A DNA stretch of 64,000 bases from Novosphingobium sp. PhB57 (GCF_004342985.1 NZ_SMBO01000001.1:558001-622000), one strand, 5' to 3'. Shown: positions 33,593 to 42,151, counted from the first letter of the stretch. The notes: generated from the letters alone by a model not told the origin. Numbers and translations: made by a program.

Positions 33593-34747
33593 ATGACCGA
33601 ACAGTTTGGGCTGACCGAGGACCAGCTTGCGATCCAGGAGACCGCACGCAAGTTCACTGCCGACCGCATCACGCCCTATGCTGCCGAGTGGGACGAGAAG
33701 CACCACTATCCGGTCGATGTCTGGAAAGCGGCGGGCGAGCTTGGCTTCGGGGCGATCTACGTGTCCGAGGAAAGCGGCGGCATCGGCCTCGGCCGCTTGG
33801 ACGCGGCGCTCATCATGGAGGCCATGTCCTATGGCTGCCCGGCGACCAGCGCCTATATCTCGATCCACAACATGGTCGCCTGGATGATCGACAGGTTCGG
33901 GGACCAGCAGCTCAAGGATCGCTATCTTCCTGACCTCTGCTCCATGGAGAAGATCGGCTCCTATTGCCTGACCGAACCGGGCTCCGGCTCCGACGCGGCC
34001 GCGTTGAAGACGACCGCGCGTCTGGTCCAGGATGCCGGGGGCGATCACTACGTTCTCAACGGCACCAAGCAGTTCATTTCCGGCGGCGGCTACAACGATG
34101 TCTACGTCGTCATGGCACGTACGGGCGATCACAAGTCGCGCGGGATTTCGTGCTTCGTCGTGGACAAGGACACGCCCGGTGTCTCCTTCGGCGCGCCGGA
34201 GAAGAAGCTCGGCTGGAATGCCTCGCCCACTGCGCAGGTGATCTTCGAAGATGCCCGCATCCCGGCCGAAAACCGCGTCGGCGCCGAGGGGGACGGCTTC
34301 AAGTTCGCCATGGCCGGTCTCGACGGCGGGCGCCTCAACATCGGTGCCTGTTCGCTGGGCGGCGCGCAGCGCTGCCTCGATGAGGCGGTTCAATATGTGA
34401 AGGACCGCAAGCAGTTCGACCAGCCCATCGCCGAATTCCAGAACACCCAGTTCCGGCTTGCCGACATGGCCGCCGAACTGGAGGCAGCCCGCGCGCTGCT
34501 CTATCTTGCCGCCGCCAAGGTCACCGCCGGCGCGCCCGACAAGACCCGCTTCGCCGCCATGGCCAAGATGATGGCCAGCGACACCGGCTCCTCGGTCGTC
34601 GACCGCGCCCTGCAACTCTTCGGTGGATACGGTTATCTTCGCGACTATCCCATCGAGCGGTTCTGGCGCGACCTTCGCGTCCATCGTATCCTCGAAGGCA
34701 CCAACGAGGTCATGCGGATGATCATCGGCCGCGACCTGCTCAAGTAA
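33593..34747 (+). CDS. acyl-CoA dehydrogenase, probable isobutyryl-CoA dehydrogenase
   Basis: FAD enzyme of 384 residues. Family signatures are CLTEPGSGSDAAALKTTAR near residue 124, NGTKQFISGGGYNDVYVVMA, DGGRLNIGACSLGGAQ, QNTQFRLADMAAELEAAR and FGGYGYLRDYPIERFWRDLR followed by RILEGTNEVMRM, where the Glu of EGTNE is the catalytic base. Its place in a valine cluster argues that it oxidises isobutyryl-CoA to methacrylyl-CoA. The electron acceptor would be ETF, not encoded here. Confidence 0.92.
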   Translation: MTEQFGLTEDQLAIQETARKFTADRITPYAAEWDEKHHYPVDVWKAAGELGFGAIYVSEESGGIGLGRLDAALIMEAMSYGCPATSAYISIHNMVAWMIDRFGDQQLKDRYLPDLCSMEKIGSYCLTEPGSGSDAAALKTTARLVQDAGGDHYVLNGTKQFISGGGYNDVYVVMARTGDHKSRGISCFVVDKDTPGVSFGAPEKKLGWNASPTAQVIFEDARIPAENRVGAEGDGFKFAMAGLDGGRLNIGACSLGGAQRCLDEAVQYVKDRKQFDQPIAEFQNTQFRLADMAAELEAARALLYLAAAKVTAGAPDKTRFAAMAKMMASDTGSSVVDRALQLFGGYGYLRDYPIERFWRDLRVHRILEGTNEVMRMIIGRDLLK

Positions 34748-34760
34748 GGGGCACGAGGAC

Positions 34761-35864
34761 ATGACTACCGATTCGCTGTCTGGAGATACCCTCCCTGCCG
34801 ATGCCGTGCCTGCTGGTGGTTTGGACGCCGAGATTCTCACCCGCCGCGATGGCGTGGCCGGGATCATCTCGCTCAACCGGCCCAAGGCGATTCACGCCCT
34901 GACTCTGGGCATGAGCGAATCGATGAGCCACGCGCTAGCGGCCTGGGCCGGCGATGCCGAGGCGAAGGCGGTCATGATCGAGCACAGCGAGGGTCGAGGC
35001 TTCTGCTCGGGCGGAGACATCAACCTGCTGCGCAGGTCGGCCCTTGAAGACCACGGGATAGAGGGGCGTCGCTTCTTCCGTGCCGAATACCAGCTCAACC
35101 ACCAGCTCTTCATTTACGACAAGCCGGTCGTCGCATTCATGGACGGCGTGACCATGGGCGGCGGCGTCGGCATTTCGCAGCCCGCGCCCTTCCGGGTGGC
35201 GACGGAGCACACCCGTTTCGCCATGCCCGAGACCGGGATCGGCCTTTTCCCCGATGTCGGCGGCGGCTGGTACCTCTCGCGGCTGGACGGCAGGCTCGGC
35301 CAGTTCCTGGCGCTGACCGGCGCGCGGCTGGACGGTGCGGAATGCCTCTGGGCGGGCCTTGCGACGCACTACCTGCCCAGCGAGGCGCTTCCTGAAGCCA
35401 AGCGGCGCATCGCCGCGGGCCATGAAATCGGCGGTGTGCTCGGCGCGCTTTCCGACAAGGCGCCCGAGCCCAGGATCGCCGCCCACGCCGCGCAGATCCG
35501 CAAGCATTTCGCCTTCGACACGCTGGAGCAGGTGCTCGCTTCGCTGGAAAGCGACGACAGCGAATGGGCCGCGCGGGAACTCGCCACGCTGCGCACCAAG
35601 AGCCCGCAGGCCTGCAAGGTCGCGCTGCGCCAGCTCGCCACCTCGCTGACGCTCGACAATTTCGCGCAGAACATGGCGATGGAGTACCGCATCGGCAGTC
35701 ACGTTCTGGTCCTGCCCGACTTCGCGGAAGGGGTGCGCGCCGTGATCGTGGACAAGGACCACGCGCCGAAGTGGAACCCGTCGACGCCCGAAGACGTGAC
35801 CGAAGATATGCTGGACGCGATTTTCGCGCCGCTCGCCCCCGAAGACGAGTGGAGGCCGATTTGA
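34761..35864 (+). CDS. 3-hydroxyisobutyryl-CoA hydrolase (enoyl-CoA hydratase family)
   Basis: Removes CoA from 3-hydroxyisobutyryl-CoA, a valine-pathway step. At 367 residues it is longer than a normal hydratase. It has the hydrolase pattern: GRGFCSGGDINLLRR near residue 76, MDGVTMGGGVGISQPAPFRV, MPETGIGLFPDVGGGWYLSR (the Glu and Asp used by HIBCH), and a long C-terminal helical extension. It starts 13 bases after the dehydrogenase and its stop overlaps the next gene's TTG start. The symbol is left blank because bacterial naming varies. Confidence 0.9.
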   Translation: MTTDSLSGDTLPADAVPAGGLDAEILTRRDGVAGIISLNRPKAIHALTLGMSESMSHALAAWAGDAEAKAVMIEHSEGRGFCSGGDINLLRRSALEDHGIEGRRFFRAEYQLNHQLFIYDKPVVAFMDGVTMGGGVGISQPAPFRVATEHTRFAMPETGIGLFPDVGGGWYLSRLDGRLGQFLALTGARLDGAECLWAGLATHYLPSEALPEAKRRIAAGHEIGGVLGALSDKAPEPRIAAHAAQIRKHFAFDTLEQVLASLESDDSEWAARELATLRTKSPQACKVALRQLATSLTLDNFAQNMAMEYRIGSHVLVLPDFAEGVRAVIVDKDHAPKWNPSTPEDVTEDMLDAIFAPLAPEDEWRPI

Positions 35865-36205
35865 CGTTCCCGACGCCGATCGAACTCTACCACGTCGTCA
35901 AGAAATCCTGGTCCGCCGCTTCCATCCCCGATCCATTCGATCCCGATAACCCCGCGCGCAATCAGTGCGCGGTGACGGCGCTGGCCGTGCAGCACTACTT
36001 CGGCGGGGACATCTTCAAGACCGCGACCAAGGGCGGCACTCACTTCTACAACCGGGTGGACGGCCGGTTCTGGGATCTGGCTGCGGATCAGTTCGACGAG
36101 CCGATCCCTTACGACAACACGCAGACCTCGCGTGACGAGGCACACGAACATGCCAGCCCGGCCCATCTTGCCGCGCTGATCGCCGATATCGAAGCGAATA
36201 CCTGA
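35861..36205 (+). CDS. YunG-like small protein
   Basis: A 114-residue protein, probably of the YunG family known from Bacillus. Its core [20 protein letters not shown] followed by [20 protein letters not shown] has conserved Cys, His and Asp residues in an order like a small papain-like or transglutaminase-like fold, but activity is unproved. It begins with TTG at 35861, overlapping the previous stop (TTGA), with GGAGG about 6 bases upstream. Translational coupling to the hydrolase gene therefore looks tight. Nothing known ties YunG to valine catabolism. Confidence 0.7.
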   Translation: MTFPTPIELYHVVKKSWSAASIPDPFDPDNPARNQCAVTALAVQHYFGGDIFKTATKGGTHFYNRVDGRFWDLAADQFDEPIPYDNTQTSRDEAHEHASPAHLAALIADIEANT

Positions 36206-36216
36206 AGGGACTTCCG

Positions 36217-36999
36217 ATGAGCTACGAAACGATCCTGGTCGAAACGAGGGGCAACGTCACTCTCATCACGCTCAACCGTCCGCAGGCGCTCAATGCCCTG
36301 AATTCGTCGGTGCTGGGCGAACTGATAAAGGCCTTCGCCGTCTTCGAGGCGGACAAGAGCCAGGGCTGCGCCGTCATCACCGGCTCGGGTGAAAAGGCCT
36401 TCGCTGCAGGCGCAGACATCAAGGAGATGGTCGAAAAGCCCGGCGCCGAGTTCTATTCGGAAGACTTCTTCGCCGGTTGGACCGCGCAGATCGTCAAGAC
36501 CACCCGCAAGCCGTGGATCGCTGCGGTCAACGGCTTCGCGCTTGGCGGCGGCTGCGAACTGGCCATGATGGCGGACTTCATCATCGCCTCTGAAAACGCG
36601 AAATTCGGCCAGCCGGAGATCAAGCTGGGCGTGGCGCCTGGCATGGGCGGCTCGCAGCGCCTGGCCCGTGCGGTCGGCAAGTCCAAGGCCATGGACATGT
36701 GCCTGACCGGCCGCATGATGGATGCCGCTGAGGCCGAGCGTTCGGGATTGGTCAGCCGCGTGGTGCCGCAGGACCAGCTCCTCGGCGAAGCGCTGAAGGC
36801 CGCCGAAGCGATTGCCGGGATGCCGCCGCTGGCCGCCATGATGAACAAGGAAATGGTCAACCTCGCTTTCGAGACCACGCTCGACACCGGCCTCATCATG
36901 GAGCGCCGCCTGTTCCAGGTGCTCACCGCCACCGAGGACAAGGCCGAGGGCATGGCCGCTTTCGTCGAGAAGCGCCCCGGCGTCTGGAAAGGCCGCTAA
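36217..36999 (+). CDS. enoyl-CoA hydratase
   Basis: A 260-residue crotonase that hydrates enoyl-CoA thioesters; in this cluster methacrylyl-CoA is the likely substrate. Both catalytic glutamates are visible: [19 protein letters not shown] near residue 111 and [18 protein letters not shown] near 131. Other features are [11 protein letters not shown] (CoA pocket) and a C-terminal helix [20 protein letters not shown] with FVEKR. It starts 11 bases after the YunG-like gene. Confidence 0.93.
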   Translation: MSYETILVETRGNVTLITLNRPQALNALNSSVLGELIKAFAVFEADKSQGCAVITGSGEKAFAAGADIKEMVEKPGAEFYSEDFFAGWTAQIVKTTRKPWIAAVNGFALGGGCELAMMADFIIASENAKFGQPEIKLGVAPGMGGSQRLARAVGKSKAMDMCLTGRMMDAAEAERSGLVSRVVPQDQLLGEALKAAEAIAGMPPLAAMMNKEMVNLAFETTLDTGLIMERRLFQVLTATEDKAEGMAAFVEKRPGVWKGR

Positions 37000-37040
37000 G
37001 GCCGCCGTGGCGGGTCGGATGTCGTCCCGGCGTGACCGGG

Positions 37041-37116
37041 GACCGCTGGCCCAGCCGCGCAAGAATGCAGCGAGGCGCTTGGGTGCCCGGCCGATGGTAA
37101 CGGATGGCCAGCGGTC
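37041..37116. repeat. intergenic inverted repeat, REP-like
   Basis: GACCGCTGGCC (37041-37051) and GGCCAGCGGTC (37106-37116) are perfect 11-bp arms 54 bases apart, in the 138-base gap between the hydratase gene and mmsB. The neighbouring GTCGTCCCGGCGTGACCGGG is itself a short palindrome like the dispersed intergenic repeats of many alphaproteobacteria. No second copy is visible in this window. Confidence 0.45.
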
Positions 37117-37137
37117 TCAAACTTGGGAGAGAACGTC

Positions 37138-38007
37138 ATGAAAATCGCCTTCATCGGTCTGGGCAACATGGGCGGCGGCATGGCCGTGAACCTCGTGAAG
37201 GCCGGGCATGCCGTGACCGCCTTCGACCTTTCGCCGGAAGCCACCGGCAAGGCGGCGGAGCAGGGCTGTTCGATTTCAGCGACGGTTTCCGAAGCCGTCA
37301 CGGACGCGGAAGCGGTCGTGACCATGCTCCCCAACGGCGCGATCGTCCGCTCGGTCTACACCGCCGAAGTGTTCGGAAACGCTCCCAAGGGCGCGCTTTT
37401 CCTCGATTGTTCGACCATCGACCTCGCCACTGCGCGCGAAGTCGTGGAACTGGCGCAGGCGGCCGGATACGAAATGGTCGATGCGCCGGTCTCGGGAGGG
37501 ATCGCGGCGGCCAATGGCGGCACTCTCACGTTCATGGTCGGCGGCAGCGAAACAGCCTTCGAGCGCGCCCGCGCCGTGCTGGAACCGATGGCCAAGGCGG
37601 TTATCCATGCCGGTGAAACGGGCGCAGGCCAAGTCGCCAAGATGTGCAATAACATGCTGCTGGCGATCCATATGATCGGCACCTGCGAGGCGCTGGCCCT
37701 GGCTGAAAAAGCGGGGCTCGATCCCCAGACGTTCTACGAGATCAGCTCCAAGGCCACCGGCTACTGCTGGTCGCTCAACGACTATACGCCGATGCCCGGC
37801 GTCGGCGCGACGAGCCCTGCGGACAACGGCTACGCGGGCGGTTTCGCCTCGGCGCTCATGCTCAAGGACCTGCGTCTGGCGATGGCGGGAGCCGAAACCT
37901 CCGGCGCCGCCGTGCCGATGGGCGAGCACGCCACCAGGATCTACGAGGCGTTCGTCGAGGCCGGAAACGGCGGCAAGGACTTTGGAGCGATCTTCACCAC
38001 GCTCTGA
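37138..38007 (+). CDS. mmsB: 3-hydroxyisobutyrate dehydrogenase
   Basis: Oxidises 3-hydroxyisobutyrate to methylmalonate semialdehyde, the MmsA substrate. The 289-residue protein has the N-terminal Rossmann motif AFIGLGNMGGGMAVNLVKAG, the substrate-specificity segment EMVDAPVSGGIAAANGGTLT near residue 118, the catalytic Lys region GETGAGQVAKMCNNMLLA near 165 and a C-terminal GFASALMLKDLRLAMAGAET. The start at 37138 has GGAGAG upstream. It ends the valine cluster; converging genes follow after 135 bases. Confidence 0.95.
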   Translation: MKIAFIGLGNMGGGMAVNLVKAGHAVTAFDLSPEATGKAAEQGCSISATVSEAVTDAEAVVTMLPNGAIVRSVYTAEVFGNAPKGALFLDCSTIDLATAREVVELAQAAGYEMVDAPVSGGIAAANGGTLTFMVGGSETAFERARAVLEPMAKAVIHAGETGAGQVAKMCNNMLLAIHMIGTCEALALAEKAGLDPQTFYEISSKATGYCWSLNDYTPMPGVGATSPADNGYAGGFASALMLKDLRLAMAGAETSGAAVPMGEHATRIYEAFVEAGNGGKDFGAIFTTL

Positions 38008-38142
38008 ATTCCGTCATGCCCAAAGCGGCCCCGGTTTGCACTCTCGCCTTGATCCCATCGCTCGCCGTGACGGAACTTTTCCGGTCATGAGGGCGAGGAT
38101 CGGGAGGCGAGAAGGGCGGGGCCGCCAATCGGGGCCGGGTTG

Positions 38143-38346
38143 CTAGGCCCCCTCGCTCCCTTCCGCCCGCTCCAGCAGGAAGCGTGGAACCCGCATTCCC
38201 TTGGTTCGGCTGGTCAGGTGATATTGCCGGCAGAGCGGGCAGCGATAGGGCCGCAGAACGACGTCGGCCTTTTGCGCCACGTCCAGCGCCGCCGCCTCGC
38301 TGGCGTAGCGCGCCTTGCGTTGACAGACGCCGAACCGCGTTTTCAC
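38143..38346 (-). CDS. small zinc-ribbon-like conserved protein
   Basis: A 67-residue basic protein. It has KARYASEAAALDVAQKA followed by YRCPLCRQYHLTSR: a Cys-X2-Cys with a nearby His and an upstream Cys at residue 8 could bind zinc. This resembles small proteins in which a helix precedes a CPxCxxxHLT motif; function is unknown. It starts at GTG two bases after the Nudix gene's stop, so it is the last gene of the LemA/TPM/Nudix operon. Confidence 0.65.
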   Translation of the reverse strand: MKTRFGVCQRKARYASEAAALDVAQKADVVLRPYRCPLCRQYHLTSRTKGMRVPRFLLERAEGSEGA

Positions 38347-38348
38347 GA

Positions 38349-38909
38349 TCAGCCCAGCAGCCGCGCGCCCAGCAGCATGAGCAGCTTCACGTCCATGGCG
38401 TAGCCTTGCGCGCGCCAGTCTGCGATGGCCTGCTCGATCCCGGCAAGCGGCACGCGGCGGACCACGATGTCTTCGCTATCGACGCCGCCGCCTTCGCCTA
38501 CTTTCACCAGATCGTGCGCGCGGAACAGCGTGAAGCTTTCGCTGACCATGCCGGGGGAGGAAAAGAACTCGCCCAGATTTTCCATGCGGCCTGCGTGATA
38601 GCCGGTTTCTTCTTCCAGCTCGCGGGCAGCAGCTACGCTGGCATCTTCATCGGCGCTCTCGTCGTGATCGCCGACCAGCCCCGCCGGCAATTCAATGCAG
38701 CGCTTGCCCAGCGGCACGCGGTATTGGTCCACCAGGATGACATGGTCATGCGGATCGACGGCCAGGATCACCGCGGCGCGGATGCCTCTGGCGCGGCTGA
38801 CATATTCCCAGCGGCCGCGCTTGCGGGCGGTGATGAACCTGCCCTGCCACATGATCTCATCCGCCGCATCGGCGTCCGGGGGCAGGGGCAGCGTGGAGAT
38901 ATCGGTCAT
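38349..38909 (-). CDS. Nudix hydrolase, ADP-ribose pyrophosphatase-like
   Basis: A 186-residue Nudix enzyme. The Nudix box is recognisable from ELPAGLVGDHDESADEDASV to AAARELEEETGYHAG, with an insertion between the Gly and the REXXEE core (residues 75-107). The preceding VILVDQYRVPLGKRCIELPA is typical of the ADP-ribose/NudF-like group. It would cleave ADP-ribose or a similar nucleoside diphosphate-X. Its start overlaps the stop of the upstream TPM gene (ATGA), showing operon organisation. Confidence 0.88.
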   Translation of the reverse strand: MTDISTLPLPPDADAADEIMWQGRFITARKRGRWEYVSRARGIRAAVILAVDPHDHVILVDQYRVPLGKRCIELPAGLVGDHDESADEDASVAAARELEEETGYHAGRMENLGEFFSSPGMVSESFTLFRAHDLVKVGEGGGVDSEDIVVRRVPLAGIEQAIADWRAQGYAMDVKLLMLLGARLLG

Positions 38910-39589
38910 ATTTCGATCAGCCTGTCGGGAAGTTCGTTCACGTCGTCATCGGCGCGAGGGAAATGTTCGGAAAGAATCGCGCCGACTTTGCCGACGGCGA
39001 CGATCATGCCGTCGCAGATCCGCCCATCGCCGACATGGGCCAGCATGGCCGCCATGGCCTGGCCCCAGACCTCGGGATCCACTTTCGCGGCAATGGCGCG
39101 GTCGGCCACGATTTCGGCCCGGTGCTCGCGCATGGACAAGTAGATGAGGACGCCGGTTCGCCCCGTCGTCCGCTGCTCCGCGCCGATGCGGAAAGCGCGA
39201 ACCGCATGGGCATGGACGCGCATGGTCTTGATCTGCGGAGGCACCAGCCAGAACTTGAGCGGCGGCCAGAGCTGCAGCAGCAGCATGGCGCCGAACTTGA
39301 TCGCAGCCACACCGGCAGCCAGGCCGACGATCATGCGCGGGGTCCATTCGTGCCCCCAGTCGGCCAGCAGCCGCTCGTAGAGGCCCATGTAGAATTCCGG
39401 AGCGATTACCAGCGCGGCCAGGGCGAGAAACGCTACGATCGCCGACCATGCAAGGGCCACGTCGGTATAGCCGTCCGAACGGTCTGCCAGGACGGTGACG
39501 ATTTCGCCGGCGCTGTGCATTTCCGCTTCGCCCACGGCGGCGCTGATCCGCGCATGGTCCTCGTCGGAGAGGTAGATGGGTAATGCCAT
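38906..39589 (-). CDS. TPM-domain membrane protein
   Basis: A 227-residue protein with an N-terminal YLSDEDHARISAAVGEAE and AGEIVTVLADRSDGYTDVAL, two hydrophobic segments (AWSAIVAFLALAALVIA and VGLAAGVAAIKFGAMLLLQL), then a TPM-like half: RTGVLIYLSMREHRAEIVAD and DGMIVAVGKVGAILSEHFPR. The layout matches TPM (phosphatase-like, DUF) proteins of the YgcG neighbourhood. Function is unknown; partners are LemA and a second TPM protein just upstream. Confidence 0.82.
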   Translation of the reverse strand: MALPIYLSDEDHARISAAVGEAEMHSAGEIVTVLADRSDGYTDVALAWSAIVAFLALAALVIAPEFYMGLYERLLADWGHEWTPRMIVGLAAGVAAIKFGAMLLLQLWPPLKFWLVPPQIKTMRVHAHAVRAFRIGAEQRTTGRTGVLIYLSMREHRAEIVADRAIAAKVDPEVWGQAMAAMLAHVGDGRICDGMIVAVGKVGAILSEHFPRADDDVNELPDRLIEI

Positions 39590-39601
39590 TGTCTCGTCCC
39601 C

Positions 39602-40432
39602 CTACCAGCTGCCGCTCGCGCCGCCGCCGCCGAAGCTGCCGCCGCCGCCCGAGAAACCTCCGCCACCTCCGAAGCCGCCGCCGCCGCCCCATCCGCCACC
39701 GCCGCCCCAGCGATCGTCGTCATCGTCGTTGCCGAAACCGCCGGGCATCCAGATGATCGGGCCGCCGAAGCCGCCCCGGCGCCGACCGCCGCCGCGCGCC
39801 TCGTTGACCATTGGCAGCACGACGAAGAAGACGATGATGACGATGATGACGATGAACACGATCGTGCCGATCGGGAATCCGCCGCCGCTATCCTTGCGCG
39901 CGGCATCGGCCTCGGCCGCGACTTTCTGCGCTTCCTCGGGCGGCAGCGTCAGTTGCTTGACCAGAGCGTCGGCGCCGGCTTCGATGCCGCCGGGATAATC
40001 GTCCTGCTTGAAATGCGGGATGATGTCGTTGTTGATGATGAGGAAGGAAAGGCCGTCGGTAACGATCGGCTCCAGGCCATAGCCGACCTCGATCCGCACC
40101 TTGCGCTCATTGGGCGCGACGATCAGCAGCGCGCCGCTGTCCTTGCCCTTCTGTCCGATGCCCCAGGCGCGGCCGAGCTGATAGCCGTAGTCCGAGATCT
40201 CGTAGCCCTGAAGGCTGGGAAGGGTGACGACCACCAGCTGGCGGCCCGAATTCTTCTCCAGCGCCTCCAGCTTTTGCGTGAGGCGGGCTTTGACATCGTC
40301 CGGGATGACCTTGGCGTCATCGACCACGCGCCCGGTCAGCTTGGGGAAACTGGGCGCGGCGGCCGCCTGCTGGGCAAGCAGCGCGCCGAACGCCAGAAGG
40401 ATGGCCGCAAGGACGGCCTTCACGCGGATCAC
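39602..40432 (-). CDS. YgcG/TPM-domain protein with glycine-rich C-terminus
   Basis: A 276-residue exported protein. It has a signal-like hydrophobic start (VLAAILLAFGALLAQQ), a TPM domain (RVVDDAKVIPDDVKARLTQK, LVVVTLPSLQGYEISDYGYQ, ALLIVAPNERKVRIEVGYGL), a second hydrophobic segment (IGTIVFIVIIVIIVFFVVLP) and a tail that is almost all Gly with Ser, Phe and Trp and ends GGGGASGSW. Translation probably starts at GTG (40432), four bases after the LemA stop; a second GTG at 40423 is possible. The glycine tail is common in this family and its role is unknown. Confidence 0.85.
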   Translation of the reverse strand: MIRVKAVLAAILLAFGALLAQQAAAAPSFPKLTGRVVDDAKVIPDDVKARLTQKLEALEKNSGRQLVVVTLPSLQGYEISDYGYQLGRAWGIGQKGKDSGALLIVAPNERKVRIEVGYGLEPIVTDGLSFLIINNDIIPHFKQDDYPGGIEAGADALVKQLTLPPEEAQKVAAEADAARKDSGGGFPIGTIVFIVIIVIIVFFVVLPMVNEARGGGRRRGGFGGPIIWMPGGFGNDDDDDRWGGGGGWGGGGGFGGGGGFSGGGGSFGGGGASGSW

Positions 40433-40436
40433 GATA

Positions 40437-41042
40437 TCAGATCTTGCCTTCGAGGCTCGGCGCCACGTCCGCGCCCGGCGTTGCGGCCTGGTAAGGCACG
40501 AGCGGATCTGCACCGCGCAGCTTGGCGCCGATCATGGTCGGGAACGTGCGGACTTCGGTGTTGTAGTCCTGCACCGCGGCATTGTAGTCGCGCACCGAGA
40601 TGCGAATGCGGTTTTCCTGACCTTCGATCTGGGTCTGGAGCATCTGGTAGTTCACGATCGACTTGAGATCGGGATACTGCTCGACGCTGACCAGCAGGCG
40701 CGACAGGCTCTGGCCGAACTGCGACTGGGCAGCCTGGAACTGCTGCATCTTCGCGGGATCATTCAGATCCTCGGCATTGACCTGCACGCTGGTTGCCTTG
40801 GCACGCGCCTCGACCACGCCCGTGAGGATTTCCTTTTCCTGCGTCGCGGCGCCCTTGGCGACGGCGGCAAGGTTCGGCACGAGGTTGGCGCGTTCCTGGA
40901 AGGCGGCCTGCACATCGGCCCACTTCGCCTTGGCGGCTTCCTGCTTGGTCGGAACCGAGTTGAAGCCGCAGGCGGCCAGCGACAGAGCCGCCGCAAGGGC
41001 AAGCACGGCGCGGCTCTTGCGGGCCAGGTTCGACAGGGTCAT
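40437..41042 (-). CDS. LemA family lipoprotein
   Basis: A 201-residue LemA-family protein. The N-terminus has a lipobox-like LSLAACGFNS, so this member is probably a lipoprotein. The helical body has the family motifs WADVQAAFQERANLVPNLAA, VEQYPDLKSIVNYQMLQTQI and ENRIRISVRDYNAAVQDYNT, with RTFPT. LemA genes often pair with TPM/YgcG genes, as here. The role is not established. It is the first gene of the operon. Confidence 0.92.
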   Translation of the reverse strand: MTLSNLARKSRAVLALAAALSLAACGFNSVPTKQEAAKAKWADVQAAFQERANLVPNLAAVAKGAATQEKEILTGVVEARAKATSVQVNAEDLNDPAKMQQFQAAQSQFGQSLSRLLVSVEQYPDLKSIVNYQMLQTQIEGQENRIRISVRDYNAAVQDYNTEVRTFPTMIGAKLRGADPLVPYQAATPGADVAPSLEGKI

Positions 41043-41250
41043 GCGTGATCCTCCTGATCGACGGGACCGATCGGCCCCGCCTCGTTCTGAATGGACGGTC
41101 TCTTGCTCAGATAGATAGCAGGCGGCGGTTCCCGTTCAAGGACAGTCGCGTCATGCAACTTCTTACCGCAACCGATTGTTAGCTAAACTTCGATGTGGCA
41201 GGTCTCCAGGGCCAGCCATGGCCTGCACAGGATCGAGGGGAAACCGACCC

Positions 41251-41676
41251 ATGCTTCAGGAATTCAAGACTTTCATTGCGCGCGGCAACGTGCTCGACCT
41301 TGCCGTCGGTGTCATCATCGGCGCCGCATTCGGCAAGATCGTTGCCTCCCTGACTGACGACGTGATCATGCCATTCATCGGCCTCATCACCGGCGGTATC
41401 GACTTCAGCAACAAGTTCGTCGTGCTGGGCACCGTCCCGGCAGACTATACCGGCCCGATGACGTACGCCGGGCTCAAAGCGGCAGGCGTGGCCATGTTCG
41501 GCTACGGTGCCTTCCTCACGGCGATTATCAACTTCCTGATTCTCGCCTTCGTGATTTTCCTGATCGTGCGGCAGGCCAATCGCCTTCTGCCTAAGAAGGA
41601 AGAACCGGCCGCGCCGACCGGCCCGACCGAAGTTCAACTGCTTGCGGAAATCCGCGACGCCTTGAAGAAGGGCTGA
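41251..41676 (+). CDS. mscL: large-conductance mechanosensitive channel
   Basis: A 141-residue pentameric channel that releases solutes on hypo-osmotic shock. The first helix is [20 protein letters not shown] with the conserved [20 protein letters not shown], the periplasmic loop follows, and the second helix is [21 protein letters not shown] charged C-terminal bundle ([11 protein letters not shown]) ends it. GAGGGGAAA precedes the ATG at 41251. A terminator follows, then the tmRNA gene. Confidence 0.96.
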   Translation: MLQEFKTFIARGNVLDLAVGVIIGAAFGKIVASLTDDVIMPFIGLITGGIDFSNKFVVLGTVPADYTGPMTYAGLKAAGVAMFGYGAFLTAIINFLILAFVIFLIVRQANRLLPKKEEPAAPTGPTEVQLLAEIRDALKKG

Positions 41677-41728
41677 TCGGGCAGGGAATTTCGCGAAAGA
41701 GCGTGTTCCACAGCAATGTTCCACGAAG

Positions 41729-41756
41729 AGGGGGAGGGGTGAACCCGCCCCCTTTT
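41729..41756 (+). terminator. terminator after mscL
   Basis: AGGGGG (41729-41734) pairs with CCCCCT (41748-41753), with extra G-C pairs inside, followed by TTTT. It ends just before the tmRNA promoter. Confidence 0.65.
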
Positions 41757-41780
41757 CATTTTCGTACGGCGCCCTATATG
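41753..41780 (+). promoter_or_regulatory. candidate tmRNA promoter
   Basis: TTTTCA (41753-41758) and TATATG (41775-41780) with a 16-base spacer resemble -35 and -10 boxes, at the expected place before the tmRNA acceptor piece. Assigned by eye. Confidence 0.45.
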
Positions 41781-41785
41781 GGGTC

Positions 41786-42151
41786 TCGCCAGCTTCGGTT
41801 GGCTATGATGATAAACTGCGCCGTACAATAGGCACAGCGGACCCGGGGGCGGTACCCGGCGGCTCCACCATCACCCGTCCTGCCTTTCGGCAGGGCAACC
41901 CTGTTGTCGCAGGGGTGATGACGGGGCCGAACTAGGATCGACGTGTGTTGAAAAGCGGTGTTTTCATTCGGGCTGAGTAACCCGTTCAAGGCTCAAAACT
42001 CACAAGTGCCAACGACAACGAAGCACTCGCTCTCGCCGCGTAATTCTAGGGCCTAACGGCCTGACGTTACAAAGCTAAAGCGCGGTTGGACCCACCGGGC
42101 AACAGAAGGGATTCCAGGGGTCCGGGGTGTACCTTGCAACAGAAACACCCC
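41786..42151 (+). ncRNA. ssrA: two-piece (circularly permuted) tmRNA
   Basis: Rescues stalled ribosomes and tags their products. The gene is permuted as in other alphaproteobacteria: the acceptor piece comes first and ends with GGCGGCTCCACCA at 41870, then an intervening segment that is cut out (about 41871-41922), then the coding piece starting GGGGCCGAACTAGG at 41923. The 5' GGGGCCG pairs with the CGGCTCC of the acceptor piece to make the tRNA-like stem. The tag reading frame (42008-42043) encodes ANDNEALALAA and a stop. A GGGGTGT/ACACCCC stem ending at 42151 marks the approximate 3' end of the coding piece. The outer ends are estimates. Confidence 0.93.
42008..42043 (+). other. tmRNA proteolysis-tag reading frame
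   Basis: Eleven codons followed by TAA give ANDNEALALAA. The Ala-Ala end fits recognition by ClpXP and the ANDN start fits the alphaproteobacterial tag consensus, but the middle is shorter and differs from the Caulobacter-type tag. Confidence 0.9.

Noticed and set aside
38008..38142. A hairpin terminator between mmsB and the zinc-ribbon gene
   Set aside because: GCGGCCCCG and CGGGGCCGC are complementary but about 90 bases apart, too far for an ordinary terminator.
39602..39720. Short repeated GCC-rich units resembling a repeat array
   Set aside because: They encode the glycine-rich tail of the TPM protein in frame and have no spacers, so this is low-complexity coding sequence, not CRISPR.
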